From positions 2,294,001 to 2,358,000 of the forward strand of contig NZ_CP077683.1 in NCBI RefSeq assembly GCF_019063845.1: a stretch of 64,000 nt of DNA, written 5' to 3'. Numbering within the stretch: position 1 is the stretch's first letter; the number at the start of each line of letters is the position of its first letter. Made by a program: the position numbers and the translations under genes. The stretch is from Geomonas subterranea (lineage in GTDB: Bacteria; Desulfobacterota; Desulfuromonadia; Geobacterales; Geobacteraceae). Shown here one piece after another: positions 52,071 to 61,833 of this stretch. The notes beneath the pieces are model-generated. The model searched no databases. It worked only from the letters and a program-made list of their open reading frames with translations, and was not told the DNA's origin.

Positions 52071-53558
52071 TCAGCCCTTCCGGGGCGAAGGGAGGTTGGC
52101 GACGAGCCGCAACGAAATGGTCAGTTCATCCAACTGGTAGTGCGGCTTCAAGAAAGCGACGGCGCGGTAGCATCCCGGCCGGCCCGGCTGATCGAAGACC
52201 TCGATCCGCGCCTCCCTCAGCGGGAAGCGGGCTTTCATCTCCTGCCCGGCATCGTCATCCAGCAAAACATAACGGCTGATCCACCGGTTCAGGTAATCCT
52301 CAATGTTTTTCCTGGTCCCGAAGCTGCCGATCTTGTCCCTCATCATGGCCTTCAGGTAGTGAGCAAAACGCGACACCGAGAGAATGTACTGCAGCTGTGC
52401 CGAGAGTCTCGCGTTGGCGTTGGCGACATCGCTGTCGTATAACTTGGGCTTGTGTGCGCTCTGGATGCTGAAGAACGCAGCCATGTCGGTCCCTTTGCAG
52501 TGGACCAGGGGTACGAAGCCCAGGTCGGCGAGTTCCTTCTCGCGCCGGTCGGTGATGGCGATCTCCGTCGGGCACTTGGCTGCAAGTTCTCCTTCGCCGG
52601 TGTCGAAGGTGTGGAAGGGAAGACCTGTGACCGCCCCGCCCCCTTCGACGCCGCGGATGGCCGCGGTCCAGCCGTACCTGGAGAAGGCGTCGGTGATGCG
52701 GCCGGCAAGACAGTAAGCGGCGTTGCCCCAGAGGTACTTGCCATGATCGCCGCCGGCGACGTCCTCCTCGAACTGAAAGGATTCGACGGGGTCGGTGTCC
52801 GGTCCGTACGGCAGCCGCATCAGCACGTGCGGCAGGCAAAGCGCCACGTACTTGGCATCCTCCGACATCCGGAAGGAACGCCACCGGGCATAATCGGCTC
52901 CCTGGAAGATCTTTGCCAGATCCCGCGGCCCGTCGAGCCCCGCGTAGCTGTCCACCCCGAATACGGACGAGGAAGCCGAGGTGATCAGCGGAGCGTGTGC
53001 CGCTGCGGCAACCTCTGACATCCTCGTCAATAGCGCGAGATCCTGCGGCGTGTTGCCGAACTCGTAGTCACCAACGAGGCAGCCATAGGAGTCGCCGCCA
53101 AAGCTGCCAAACTCCTCCTCGTAAACCTTCTTGAAGAGCGAAGACTGGTCGAACTCGGCCGCCTTCTCCATATCCCTGGCGAGTTCCTGCTTGGACGCAC
53201 TCAGCACGCGGATCTTCAGATCGCTGCCGGTCTCAGCCTGATGCACGAGGTAGGAGACCCCGCGCCAGGAGGCCTCGAGCCTCTGGACCTCGTCATGATG
53301 GATGATCTCGTTCACCTGCTCGCCGATCAACCGGTCGATCTCGGCGATCCTGGCGTGGATCATCCTTTCCAGGTCGCCGCCGGCCGCCATCTCACCTGCG
53401 ACCACCTGCTGCGCCAGCTCGACCAGCATCTCCTTCGCGTAAACCTTCTGCTCGTCGCAACGGGCAAGACGCCCCTCGTTGATGATGAGATCGAGCAACT
53501 CCGGCCGAAGCTCCGGCTCGGAGAACAGCACCGGCTTTCCTTTGTCGAACTCTTCCAT
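52071..53558 (-). CDS. tssC: T6SS sheath large subunit TssC
   Basis: 495 residues from ATG 53558 (MEEFDKG, GGAGGGAGCC upstream). VipB family: LEASWRGVSYLVHQ, LFKKVYEEEFGSFGGDSYGCLVGDYEF, FMRLPYG-equivalent LMRLPYGPDTDPVESFQF, LWGNAAYCLAGRITDAFSRYGW, and SRFAHYLKAMMRDKIGSF. Forms the contractile sheath with TssB. Confidence 0.97.
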   Translation of the reverse strand: MEEFDKGKPVLFSEPELRPELLDLIINEGRLARCDEQKVYAKEMLVELAQQVVAGEMAAGGDLERMIHARIAEIDRLIGEQVNEIIHHDEVQRLEASWRGVSYLVHQAETGSDLKIRVLSASKQELARDMEKAAEFDQSSLFKKVYEEEFGSFGGDSYGCLVGDYEFGNTPQDLALLTRMSEVAAAAHAPLITSASSSVFGVDSYAGLDGPRDLAKIFQGADYARWRSFRMSEDAKYVALCLPHVLMRLPYGPDTDPVESFQFEEDVAGGDHGKYLWGNAAYCLAGRITDAFSRYGWTAAIRGVEGGGAVTGLPFHTFDTGEGELAAKCPTEIAITDRREKELADLGFVPLVHCKGTDMAAFFSIQSAHKPKLYDSDVANANARLSAQLQYILSVSRFAHYLKAMMRDKIGSFGTRKNIEDYLNRWISRYVLLDDDAGQEMKARFPLREARIEVFDQPGRPGCYRAVAFLKPHYQLDELTISLRLVANLPSPRKG

Positions 53559-53571
53559 GGCTCCCTCCTTT

Positions 53572-54099
53572 TCAGGCGCTCTCGCCGCCGGTTTCGCCGC
53601 CGCCTGCGGGGCGGTGACAGATCGCTTTGAGGGCGTCGCCATTTGCCAAAAGATCCTGCAGCAATTCACCCAGCCGGTCGTTCCCGTCCAGCCGGTTAAG
53701 AAGGTCGGAAAGCCTCCCTCGAGCCTCGACCAGTTTTCTCAGCGGCTCAACCTGCTGCACCACGCGCTCGGGACGGAAGTCCTCGAGCGTGGCGAAGCGG
53801 AGCTCGATGCCGAGTTGGGAGCCGTTGCCGCACAAGGTGTTGTCCACTTTGAAGGCAAGCCGGGGGGCCATGGTTTCCATCACACGGTCGAAATTATCCC
53901 GGTCGATTTCGACGAACTTCCTCTCCTTCAGGTTGGCAAGGGAAGAGGCCGGCGTACCCGACAGATCGGAAAGGACCCCGACGACAAGGGGGATCTCCTT
54001 AACCTCTACGCCGTCGTCGACCTCGACGTCATAGGTGATGCGGACCCGGGGCGCCCTCACCCGCTCAAGCCTGTGTTGCAGACTTTCTGAAGTGGTCAT
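53572..54099 (-). CDS. tssB: T6SS sheath small subunit TssB
   Basis: 175 residues. VipA family: RVRITYDVEVDDGVEVKEIPLVVGVLSDLSG, ERKFVEIDRDNFDRVM, APRLAFKVDN, and LRFATLEDFRPERVVQQV. The C-terminal tail is Gly-rich. In other bacteria ClpV recognises TssC of this sheath; the gene for that ATPase is absent here. Confidence 0.96.
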   Translation of the reverse strand: MTTSESLQHRLERVRAPRVRITYDVEVDDGVEVKEIPLVVGVLSDLSGTPASSLANLKERKFVEIDRDNFDRVMETMAPRLAFKVDNTLCGNGSQLGIELRFATLEDFRPERVVQQVEPLRKLVEARGRLSDLLNRLDGNDRLGELLQDLLANGDALKAICHRPAGGGETGGESA

Positions 54100-54120
54100 G
54101 GTCTCTCCTTTTGCCGCAAC

Positions 54121-55443
54121 CTAGCAGCGGTACGGCATCGCCTTGGTGACATCAAGCAAACAGATGCGTCTGAAAAGGGCCTGCGCAAGATCGAGATCGC
54201 CGTCGCGGGGGCCACCGGCCTGCAGGCACCGGTAGTAGGCGACCAGCACCTCGGCGACCCAAAGCGGTGACTCCCAACGCTCCAGTTGCAACTCCTGGAT
54301 AACCCCGTGCAGTTCCTCGATGATGGGGCGGGCCAGGTCAGCCCGCCCCGCTTCCAGGCAGAGCTTGCCCATGAGAAGCCTGACCCGGGTGCGATCCCGG
54401 ACCGATTCGGCAGCATTGCCGACGTACAGCAGCATGGCCAGTGCCTCCTGTAAGCGTCCCGCCTCTACCATGGCCAGTGCATCACTCCACAAAGAGAGCT
54501 CGGGGACCCCTCCACCGGACGCCGTTGCTGCGACTGCGGGAAGACCCGGCACCGGGGGAGGGGCCGCCACCTTCCCCTGCGGGGCGGTAAAATCTTCGGC
54601 GGCCACGGTACCCTCTGCTCCTGCCGCCGCGACTGCGCCTGCGGTTGACGAGGATGCGCCGTAGAAGGTTTCTGCCAGCGTGCCGCACTCCTGAAGGACC
54701 GACCACAATTCGGCCAAATCGGGAGCGGCACCCCCGAATTTCTGCTCCATCACCTTTTCCAGGCGCTGCAGCCAGGCGCTGCACCTGGCGGTGTCTTCGC
54801 GTAGCGTCACGCCATAGGCGCCGCCTGAGTGCGCGACAGCGGCATCAAATTCCTCGGCGCTGATGGCCGACGCGGCCAGCAACTGCTCCCGGCGACTCTT
54901 CTTGTCCTCGTCTATCTCGCCGTAACGGTTCCTCAACATGGCCTCGGTGCCCACCTCCCGGGATTCCCGCCACTTGAGCCAGGAGTAGCCGGGGGTGACG
55001 GCGGGATCGGTGAGCGGGACCGACCTGACACGCAACGTGACCTTGGCGGCGAGGAACTCGAAGGGGGTCGCCCGGTATTCAAGGTCCCCTCCCTCCACCT
55101 GCGGATAAACCGTGTCCCAGAAGCGCTCCGTGAGTCCCGTCACGAGTTCCAGCCCCCAGGCGAGGCCTGCGAAGCCTTCCGTCACCGTGAGGGCTTCGGT
55201 CAGCCATGCCGCTATCTGCAAATCCTTTGTTTTGGTGCCAAGGGCGGTTGACGCCAGGACGATGACCTTGTCCCAGTTGGCCTGCTTGACGTCGTGCCGC
55301 CAATCACCCATGGCGATGGCATCCTCGCAGCGGCGCGCCTCCATGATCTCTTCGTACACGGTCGTGTAGCGCAGGTCGAGGCCGGAGGGTGTTTCCACGC
55401 AGATGGGGGCCATCAGCTCCTCAATCGACAGGTCCTTGATCAT
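54121..55443 (-). CDS. tssA: T6SS TssA (ImpA-like) cap/assembly protein
   Basis: 440 residues from ATG 55443 (MIKDLSIEELM, GGGGGGGCA upstream). ImpA_N domain (about 1-120: PSGLDLRYTTVYEEIMEARR; DWRHDVKQANWDKVIVLASTAL), a long Ala-rich low-complexity linker (about 270-315) and a C-terminal helical domain ending LDVTKAMPYRC. It primes tube and sheath growth. Overlaps the tssM stop (ATGA). Confidence 0.93.
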   Translation of the reverse strand: MIKDLSIEELMAPICVETPSGLDLRYTTVYEEIMEARRCEDAIAMGDWRHDVKQANWDKVIVLASTALGTKTKDLQIAAWLTEALTVTEGFAGLAWGLELVTGLTERFWDTVYPQVEGGDLEYRATPFEFLAAKVTLRVRSVPLTDPAVTPGYSWLKWRESREVGTEAMLRNRYGEIDEDKKSRREQLLAASAISAEEFDAAVAHSGGAYGVTLREDTARCSAWLQRLEKVMEQKFGGAAPDLAELWSVLQECGTLAETFYGASSSTAGAVAAAGAEGTVAAEDFTAPQGKVAAPPPVPGLPAVAATASGGGVPELSLWSDALAMVEAGRLQEALAMLLYVGNAAESVRDRTRVRLLMGKLCLEAGRADLARPIIEELHGVIQELQLERWESPLWVAEVLVAYYRCLQAGGPRDGDLDLAQALFRRICLLDVTKAMPYRC

Positions 55444-58400
55444 TGCCCCCCCTGGTCCCAACATTCGGCGATCCGGGTCGGAACCCTCGCCGGGAGCGGC
55501 TCCGCCTGCTGCGCGGCAAGGTCACCTGCGCCGAATAGCTGGTAGTTCACCTTGATGAAGCGCACACCAAGCCGTTCCAGCGCTTCCTTTTCGCGGGGGA
55601 AGTTGCGCGGGTAAAAGGTGTGCCGTCCTGAAGGGAAGTCACGCAGGAAGTCCGGGAAGCCGCTGCTGCCTGAATATCTCCTGGTGAGGGTGGTTTCTCC
55701 GACCTCTATCTGCAGCACCACGTCGCTGCAAGCCTGCGGCATGTAGACGAACGGCCTGCTCACGGGGTAGTTCATGTTGGTCATGGCCTGCACCCCCGTG
55801 GCGCAATGCAGTTCCAGCCGCGTCCCCTGGGGCTTTATGCGCGCCTCGGCGTTGGCATCGGTCGGGAGCCCCTTGATGGTGACCTGGTACGCCGGCCTCG
55901 GAGCCGCGGCAGCGGCCGCTAGCTTGGCCCTGCCACCGGAGGCCAGGAAGGAATAGAATTCAGGCCGGAACGGGATCGATCCCCCGAGCGCGGATTTCGG
56001 GTGATACCCGCGTGCCGGAGTCCAGCCGATAAAGGAGTTGGCGTAGTCGCCGACGTATTTCCATACCGGACCGTCCTTGCCCAGGAGGTACTGCAGGCTC
56101 TGCGGGTCGCGGCTTCCCTGCACCTCCTTCAGCACGGTCTGCTCCCACTGGGCCTGGAGGGCGCACGCCGTCTCCATGCGGATATAGGTACCGTAGAAGG
56201 TTATGGGGCCATAAACCAGGCTGGCGAAGGTGTCGTCCCCCTGCCCCTGCACGAGGAGCTGGTTCAGCCGCTGCGCTGCCTCCGCCGCCTGGAACAGGGG
56301 CGACTTGCCCGCCTCAACGGAATCGCTGAAGGCCTGCAGCGCCATCCGGTGCGCCAGTGCCCTCGATTTTGCGACCGGGGCGATCTGGGCGATGGCGTTC
56401 AGGTAATCCCGGGCCACGTTGACGCCCTGGTCGCTGCCGGGAAGATTCTCCCTTTTCCCCCCAAGCCGGCCGATGGTCCCCGCCACCCTGCTGGCGTGAT
56501 CGGAGAGCGAGGATGCCACCCCCGCCGGACCGGCGCCCTTCAGGGCCTGGAAGCGGTACAGCTCCGCGATCCACCCCGGCAGCCTCTCGTTGGCGTCAAA
56601 CGGCTGCAGTTCCGAGAGGGCGCGCCGCATGAAGCTGAAGTAGGGGCCCTGCTCCCCCGCCATGGTGGCCGCCGCGCTTTGCCACTCCTTGGGCGCCAAC
56701 AGCCGGTGGGCGCCGTTGGGGAGCTGTGCCGCGAACCCCTGCCAAGCGTCAAATGCAGCCTGCCGGTAACTACGCCAGAACCCAGCCCGAGCCCGCTCCA
56801 GCGCGCTCCGGTCAGGGTAGGCGGCACTCAACTCCCCGAGCAGAGACGTGATGCGCTCTCTTCCATTGCGGGTAAACGAGGGGGACAAGGCGGGCTCGCC
56901 CGGCAGAGCCCGCGATCCTCCCCAGAACTCCCGCAGCGAAATCGGCGCCGCCGTTTCCTCACGGTCCACGAATCCGAGCACCCAGCTGAAGTCCGATCCT
57001 TTCAACAGCACCAGGCGCTTGAGCAGCAGTTGCAGTCGTTGCAACTCCTCGGATATTCCAGCGGGATCGGCAAGCCAAGTGACGTAGGAGAGGTAAAGGG
57101 TGCCACCGGCCGGATCCGACCATCCCTGTGCCTGGGATGCCAGCACCCGGTATTCCGGCATCGGCCGGGCCGCCAGGCTCACCGGGTCCTCTCCAGTCAG
57201 CTTCGCCTTGAGGAGGTTGCAGCGCCGGCTCAGGTGCAGGACCAGCCCGCCGAAATCGGCGTCCGGCACAGCCGGAGAGAGCGTGTCCAGTGCCGTCGCC
57301 ATCTTCTCGTCGAACGGCGCCAGCAGGTGACTGCGGTATTGCTGACAGTAACGGGCCTTCAGCGCCTTCTCGACGTCGCTGCCGCGGGTTAAGCCGAAGC
57401 GGGGCACCCACCAGTTCCTGTTGGCGCGCTCCACGTCGACGACGGCGCGGCGCATCGCTTCCAGGGAGGCGAGATCGGCGGCGATATCACCCTGCATCTG
57501 AGGCATACCGGCCGCCGCTGCGGATGCCTGCCGCAGTACATCGACATTCCTCATGAATGAGCAGGTGAGCAGAGCGCAGAGTGCAACCCCGGCCAGCAGC
57601 CAACCGGCCATGGCCAGGTTCCCGGTTAGATGCCGCCACTTCAGGGTCCGGGCGCTCGGGCTCCAGAGCCAGCGGTCCCTCGGCAATACTTTTTCGAAGA
57701 AATCGTGCAGGAAGGGTGCGTGGGCCACCGCGACGGCGTGCATTTCGCCCGTGAGGGCGGGGGGAGTTTGTCGGACCGGGATGGCGCTGCACAGGTAGAT
57801 GCCGCGCAGAAGCGGGGTCTCCTGGTAATGGTTCTGTCCAAACGCCGCCGGCATGAAGAGCTCGAGCCCCGGGCGCAGCGCCCGTAGTTGATCAGGGAAG
57901 AGCAGCAGTGGTCCCGTCGGAGGCGCCTGGCGGTGCAGCAGTAAAAGGCGCAATAGCTGCAGCCGTGCATCGAGCGACCCCGAGAATTTCTCCAGCAGGC
58001 GCGACACGTCGGTGTCGAGCTCGCTGTTCAAAAGCCCCATCGGTTGATCAAGACTCTCGGACGGCAGCCGGGAGCAGAACTCGGTCATGCCGCTTACCAG
58101 GTCACACTTGGTGATGAGGAGGTACACCGGGAAGGTGACCCCGAGGTAGCGGATCATCTCCTCGATGCGGCAGCGCAACTGCCGCCCCCTCTCCTCCAGG
58201 TCACCAGCCACTTCGCCGGTCAGCTGGTCCGCGGCCACGGTGACGATGACGCCGTTGATCAGCTCGGTCCTGCGATGCCGTTTCAGCAGCGACAGGAAGG
58301 TGAGCCATTCCTCCCGGTCGGGGCCCGGGTCGAGCGGTACCGCGTAACGCCCGGCGGTGTCTATCACGATGCCCTGATCGTAAAAGTGCCAGGAGCAATT

Positions 58401-58895
58401 GGCCGTCCCCGCCTCTTGCGCCCCTTCCGAGAAGGGGGACAGCAGGCGCGCGCCTCGTACCGCGCTGGTCTTGCCCGAACCGCTCTCGCCAATCAGCAGG
58501 TACCAGGGGAGGACATGCAGAGGATCCCCCTCCTGCTTGAGATGTGACATCTTGAGGGTGCGCACCGCCGCCCGAAAATTGCGCTGAAGATCGAGAACAC
58601 GGTCATGCCGTGCCGCTTCCGCCGAAGGCGTGTCCAAGGGGATCGTTTCAGGCTGCGGCGAGTGCACCGGGACGGGTTCCTGCTGCATGGGTTGCCCTTT
58701 TTCACGGTGGTGCAGGATCTTTTTCACCCCTTCCAGGGCTCCCCACAGTAGCAGCACAATGAAAGGAAGGAAGATGCCTATGCGCCACGTCCAGGGAAGC
58801 AGCGGGATCATCACCAGGGAGATCAGCAGGAGTGGAAGCAGCGCCGCGCCGAACAACACATATTTGCAGTAGGTGAGCACGGTGTACTTCTTCAC
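55440..58895 (-). CDS. tssM: T6SS membrane-complex protein TssM (IcmF)
   Basis: 1151 residues. Two membrane helices near 12-50 and a third near 415-435. Cytosolic NTPase domain with Walker A GESGSGKT at 136-143 and WHFYDQGIVIDTAGRY as Walker-B region, then a large periplasmic part with the ImcF/VasK C-terminal domain (SVFMPQ-like YMPQACSDVVLQIEVGET; PFDANERLPGWI). Spans the inner membrane and binds TssJ. Walker A is intact. Confidence 0.96.
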   Translation of the reverse strand: MKKYTVLTYCKYVLFGAALLPLLLISLVMIPLLPWTWRIGIFLPFIVLLLWGALEGVKKILHHREKGQPMQQEPVPVHSPQPETIPLDTPSAEAARHDRVLDLQRNFRAAVRTLKMSHLKQEGDPLHVLPWYLLIGESGSGKTSAVRGARLLSPFSEGAQEAGTANCSWHFYDQGIVIDTAGRYAVPLDPGPDREEWLTFLSLLKRHRRTELINGVIVTVAADQLTGEVAGDLEERGRQLRCRIEEMIRYLGVTFPVYLLITKCDLVSGMTEFCSRLPSESLDQPMGLLNSELDTDVSRLLEKFSGSLDARLQLLRLLLLHRQAPPTGPLLLFPDQLRALRPGLELFMPAAFGQNHYQETPLLRGIYLCSAIPVRQTPPALTGEMHAVAVAHAPFLHDFFEKVLPRDRWLWSPSARTLKWRHLTGNLAMAGWLLAGVALCALLTCSFMRNVDVLRQASAAAAGMPQMQGDIAADLASLEAMRRAVVDVERANRNWWVPRFGLTRGSDVEKALKARYCQQYRSHLLAPFDEKMATALDTLSPAVPDADFGGLVLHLSRRCNLLKAKLTGEDPVSLAARPMPEYRVLASQAQGWSDPAGGTLYLSYVTWLADPAGISEELQRLQLLLKRLVLLKGSDFSWVLGFVDREETAAPISLREFWGGSRALPGEPALSPSFTRNGRERITSLLGELSAAYPDRSALERARAGFWRSYRQAAFDAWQGFAAQLPNGAHRLLAPKEWQSAAATMAGEQGPYFSFMRRALSELQPFDANERLPGWIAELYRFQALKGAGPAGVASSLSDHASRVAGTIGRLGGKRENLPGSDQGVNVARDYLNAIAQIAPVAKSRALAHRMALQAFSDSVEAGKSPLFQAAEAAQRLNQLLVQGQGDDTFASLVYGPITFYGTYIRMETACALQAQWEQTVLKEVQGSRDPQSLQYLLGKDGPVWKYVGDYANSFIGWTPARGYHPKSALGGSIPFRPEFYSFLASGGRAKLAAAAAAPRPAYQVTIKGLPTDANAEARIKPQGTRLELHCATGVQAMTNMNYPVSRPFVYMPQACSDVVLQIEVGETTLTRRYSGSSGFPDFLRDFPSGRHTFYPRNFPREKEALERLGVRFIKVNYQLFGAGDLAAQQAEPLPARVPTRIAECWDQGGQ

Positions 58896-58910
58896 GACGC
58901 ACCTCCTCCG

Positions 58911-59576
58911 CTAAAGGTTCGGAACGACCAGACCGTTCAGCACGTACCGGTACACGAGGTACATGACCCCGAAGAGGATGATGGGCGCGGCCGCAAGGAC
59001 CGCCGACCACGGGGTGATGGCAAACGCAGGGGGGGGCGCCTGGATTTCGGCAGCCGGATGAAAGGGGAAGGAGTCAGGGAAAAGCGTGAGGCCATCCAGC
59101 ACGGGAACGGTGTCCGCTCCCCCCAGAAACCGCTTCAGGTGCGCCCCCCGCACCTGCTCGAGCAGGTAATCCCCCTGCTCCCCGACGTATCGCCCCCGGA
59201 ACCCCAGCGCGAGACAGATGCAATACACCTCGTGCACCTCCGATGGCAGCCCCGGAGCCTCCAGCCGGTCGAAGGCTTCAACGCCGGCATCGGTGGTGCC
59301 GTAGAATACCCGCTGCAATTGCTCATGCTGCCAGAGTTGCCGGTCGGGCCACGGCGAGGAGAGGAGTGTCTCGTCCACCCAGGCGCAGACGATGAAACGC
59401 GCCTGGTCGAAGTGGTCCGGATCGCACCCCGCACCCTGCGACAGCGCTTCCGATTGCGCCAGCAGCTCCCTTATCTCGTCCTTTATCTGGGCATAATCGG
59501 CTTTACGGTGCGGCTGTCCGTCACGGAACTCGACGACACGGGCCAGCAGTGGCATGAAGCAGTCGATCAGTCTCAT
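58911..59576 (-). CDS. tssL: T6SS TssL (DotU family), short form
   Basis: 221 residues. DotU domain (LIDCFMPLLARVVEF; ARFIVCAWVDETLLSSPW; LQRVFYGTTDAGVEAFDRLE; EVYCICLALGFRGRY) followed by a C-terminal membrane anchor (about 192-215). The periplasmic OmpA-like peptidoglycan domain of extended TssL proteins is missing and no tagL/tssL-C gene is here, so anchoring must rely on TssM/TssJ. Confidence 0.94.
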   Translation of the reverse strand: MRLIDCFMPLLARVVEFRDGQPHRKADYAQIKDEIRELLAQSEALSQGAGCDPDHFDQARFIVCAWVDETLLSSPWPDRQLWQHEQLQRVFYGTTDAGVEAFDRLEAPGLPSEVHEVYCICLALGFRGRYVGEQGDYLLEQVRGAHLKRFLGGADTVPVLDGLTLFPDSFPFHPAAEIQAPPPAFAITPWSAVLAAAPIILFGVMYLVYRYVLNGLVVPNL

Positions 59577-59578
59577 GG

Positions 59579-60976
59579 TCAGCCCCTGGTGACGATCATC
59601 AGCTCGGCCTTCAGGTCGTCAGGTGCCTGATCCCAGAAGAGAGCCACGTTGTTCCACTTTCGCACTTGTTCCCAATGGTCGGAGCGGCTGTCGATCGCGA
59701 AGTACAGTGAAGAGGCGCGGCGTGGAAGTTCCTGGGGAGGGTTGGGCTGGTGCTCCAGGGGGACTCCCGGAAGGGCCTGGGCCATCAGGAGAGGGAGCCT
59801 CTCGCGGGCCGCGAGCTTCGCCACGCTGGCGAGGGATTCGAGAACGGAGGCGGGATCCGCTTCCGTGGTGATCGCCAGGTAGAAGCGGTTTCTTCCCTGG
59901 AAGTGGGCGGGGGTGAGGTCCGCCCAGTAATAATTGCCGTCGAAGCTGAGACTGACCGCGTATTCCGGCCCGGCGCAGAGCTGGTCCAGGAGCTTCAGGA
60001 TCGCATCGTGGGCCTGCGCGAAGCAGCCGCCCAGGTCGAGGTGGTTGTAGCCGGCCAGGATGCCCGGGTCGTCAGGCACCGAAGTCTCCAGGGAGGTGAC
60101 GGACCCGGAAAGACAGGAGAGTTCTGCAACAAGCTGGGCGAGCACGCCGTAAAGCTGCCAGGGATGTATAGCGCGGGCCTGGATGAGGTGATCCAACTGT
60201 GCGAGGTAACGGTTCACCGTCCTGAGCGCGAAGAGGTAGACCAGGTCTTTCGATCCGAAGTCGGCGTCTGTTACACCGCGCTGCTTCTTGGTGCTTTCCA
60301 GCCGACGGGCGCGGGCCGCGACAAGGTCCCGTATCCCCCGCACCAGGTCGGCCAGCAGCGGAACAGCGGCAATGGTCAGGCAGGGGGGGATGAAGTCGGG
60401 ACAGATGTGAAGCCCGTCGCCGCGCGTCTCCAGCCGGGTCAGGGGGAGCAGCAGGTAATCGCCCAGAAGGTCCAACTCGCTCTCCCAGAACAGCTTCAGG
60501 ACGTGGTCCAGGCGGCGGACCTCAGCGGTGGGACCACCGGCATGGAGGTCCGGACAGGAGACCGGGTCGGAAGCGACGAGGTACCGCGTGTTGCACATCC
60601 CGGGGGAGTCGTCCTGCTGCAGGCAGGTTGCGTTTTCCGCCTCCTCCTGCCATTTCCTGAGCCCCAGGTACACGGTGAAGGGAGCGCACGTCCAAACCTC
60701 TTCCTGGGGGAGCAGACGGGACTGGACGATGGCGTTACCGGGTAATTCGATGTAGGTGCCGTCGGGAAAGAGAAAGGCGCCCCCGGTCAATTCGATGGAG
60801 CACAGACCCTTGGAGACTATCCTTACCTCCGCCCGGGACACCCCCCAGAAATGGGGCGTCAGCAGGGTGTGGTACGGGGTCAGCAGGGAGTGCACGCCGC
60901 GCTCGGCAAGCTGGAAGTGCTGCGGCTGCAGGAACATGCCCTGGTGCCAGAAGATGGGGCCCCGTGCCGCGTTCAT
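59579..60976 (-). CDS. tssK: T6SS baseplate-membrane adaptor TssK
   Basis: 465 residues. VasE/ImpJ family: IFWHQGMFLQPQHFQ at the N-terminus, FYLGL-like VYLGLRKW, LLPLTRLE, and the C-terminal VPLEHQPNPPQELPRRASSLYFAID with HWEQVRKWNNVALFWDQAP. Overlaps the end of tssJ (60973-60976). Confidence 0.95.
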   Translation of the reverse strand: MNAARGPIFWHQGMFLQPQHFQLAERGVHSLLTPYHTLLTPHFWGVSRAEVRIVSKGLCSIELTGGAFLFPDGTYIELPGNAIVQSRLLPQEEVWTCAPFTVYLGLRKWQEEAENATCLQQDDSPGMCNTRYLVASDPVSCPDLHAGGPTAEVRRLDHVLKLFWESELDLLGDYLLLPLTRLETRGDGLHICPDFIPPCLTIAAVPLLADLVRGIRDLVAARARRLESTKKQRGVTDADFGSKDLVYLFALRTVNRYLAQLDHLIQARAIHPWQLYGVLAQLVAELSCLSGSVTSLETSVPDDPGILAGYNHLDLGGCFAQAHDAILKLLDQLCAGPEYAVSLSFDGNYYWADLTPAHFQGRNRFYLAITTEADPASVLESLASVAKLAARERLPLLMAQALPGVPLEHQPNPPQELPRRASSLYFAIDSRSDHWEQVRKWNNVALFWDQAPDDLKAELMIVTRG

Positions 60977-61476
60977 TCCACCCTCGCGTTGGTTATCTCC
61001 TGGGCTCCGAGGTCCAGGTGCAATAACCCCTGCGGCGGTTTGGCAGCGGTACCAGAGGGCATGGCGAGCAGTTCTGTGACCTTCCTCCTACCTTGGCTGT
61101 AATAGCCGGTGGCGAGCCCGAGATAGCGCGCGCCTTCCCCCTTGTCACAACTCTGGCTGAGGGCCTGCCCCGGTTGGACAACGATGAGCCGCGCGCTTAC
61201 CACCGAGGTGTCGAATCGATCGCATTCAAGGAGCTTCGGAACGCCGTCACGATTCTGTGCCAGCTGCCTGAATCCCTCCGGTTCCTTGAGCTGATACAGG
61301 CACAGCAGCAGGGCATGAGAGTTCCTGTCGTAGCGGTTGAGCTCGGGATCTGCCCGGACCTTCAACCGGATCACGTCAACCGGCGGCGTGGACGCGCCGT
61401 TTTCCGCCAGCCGCATGTTCATGGTGCAGCCTGCCAGCAAACCAAGGGCTGAAGCAACGAGAAGTATCCTGCGCAT
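60973..61476 (-). CDS. tssJ: T6SS outer-membrane lipoprotein TssJ
   Basis: 167 residues from ATG 61476 (MRRILLVASALGLL, GGGTGGAC upstream). The lipobox LLAGC sets the lipidated cysteine at about residue 17. VasD family: DVIRLKVRADPELNRYDRNSHALLLCLYQL, and the C-terminal VTELLAMPSG. First gene of the leftward T6SS operon. Confidence 0.9.
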   Translation of the reverse strand: MRRILLVASALGLLAGCTMNMRLAENGASTPPVDVIRLKVRADPELNRYDRNSHALLLCLYQLKEPEGFRQLAQNRDGVPKLLECDRFDTSVVSARLIVVQPGQALSQSCDKGEGARYLGLATGYYSQGRRKVTELLAMPSGTAAKPPQGLLHLDLGAQEITNARVE

Positions 61477-61608
61477 GTCCACCCCCACCGCGCTTGCGCA
61501 TGCCGTGCCGGCACGCTTCGGATGTCGCTCCCAAGAACACCGCACAGGTTAGCATATTTTTATTAGGTGCAAATACCGTGGGATGATTTTAATTTACCGA
61601 GGGCAACG

Positions 61609-61739
61609 ATGATCTTCCGCCGCATACCTCGACCTCCCCTCCCCCCCGGTAGAGGACCAAGGCGAGGGGAGCAGCCATGAAGACCATCCCTCCCCCCTTC
61701 AAGCCCCCCCGAAAGGAGCGGTGACTAGCGGAAGATCAT
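61609..61739. repeat. intergenic element bounded by 12-bp inverted repeats
   Basis: ATGATCTTCCGC (61609-61620) and GCGGAAGATCAT (61728-61739) enclose 107 bp with CCTCCCC/AGGCGAGGGG parts like the REP-type units elsewhere. It lies between tssJ and mobA. Confidence 0.5.
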
Positions 61740-61833
61740 GCCTGGTCGGGGTTATTTTATACCCCGCCGACGGGGGAGTTATGGTATAAACGATGCTGGT
61801 TTGGAGGGAAGTATCACAGGACACGCGGAGTAC

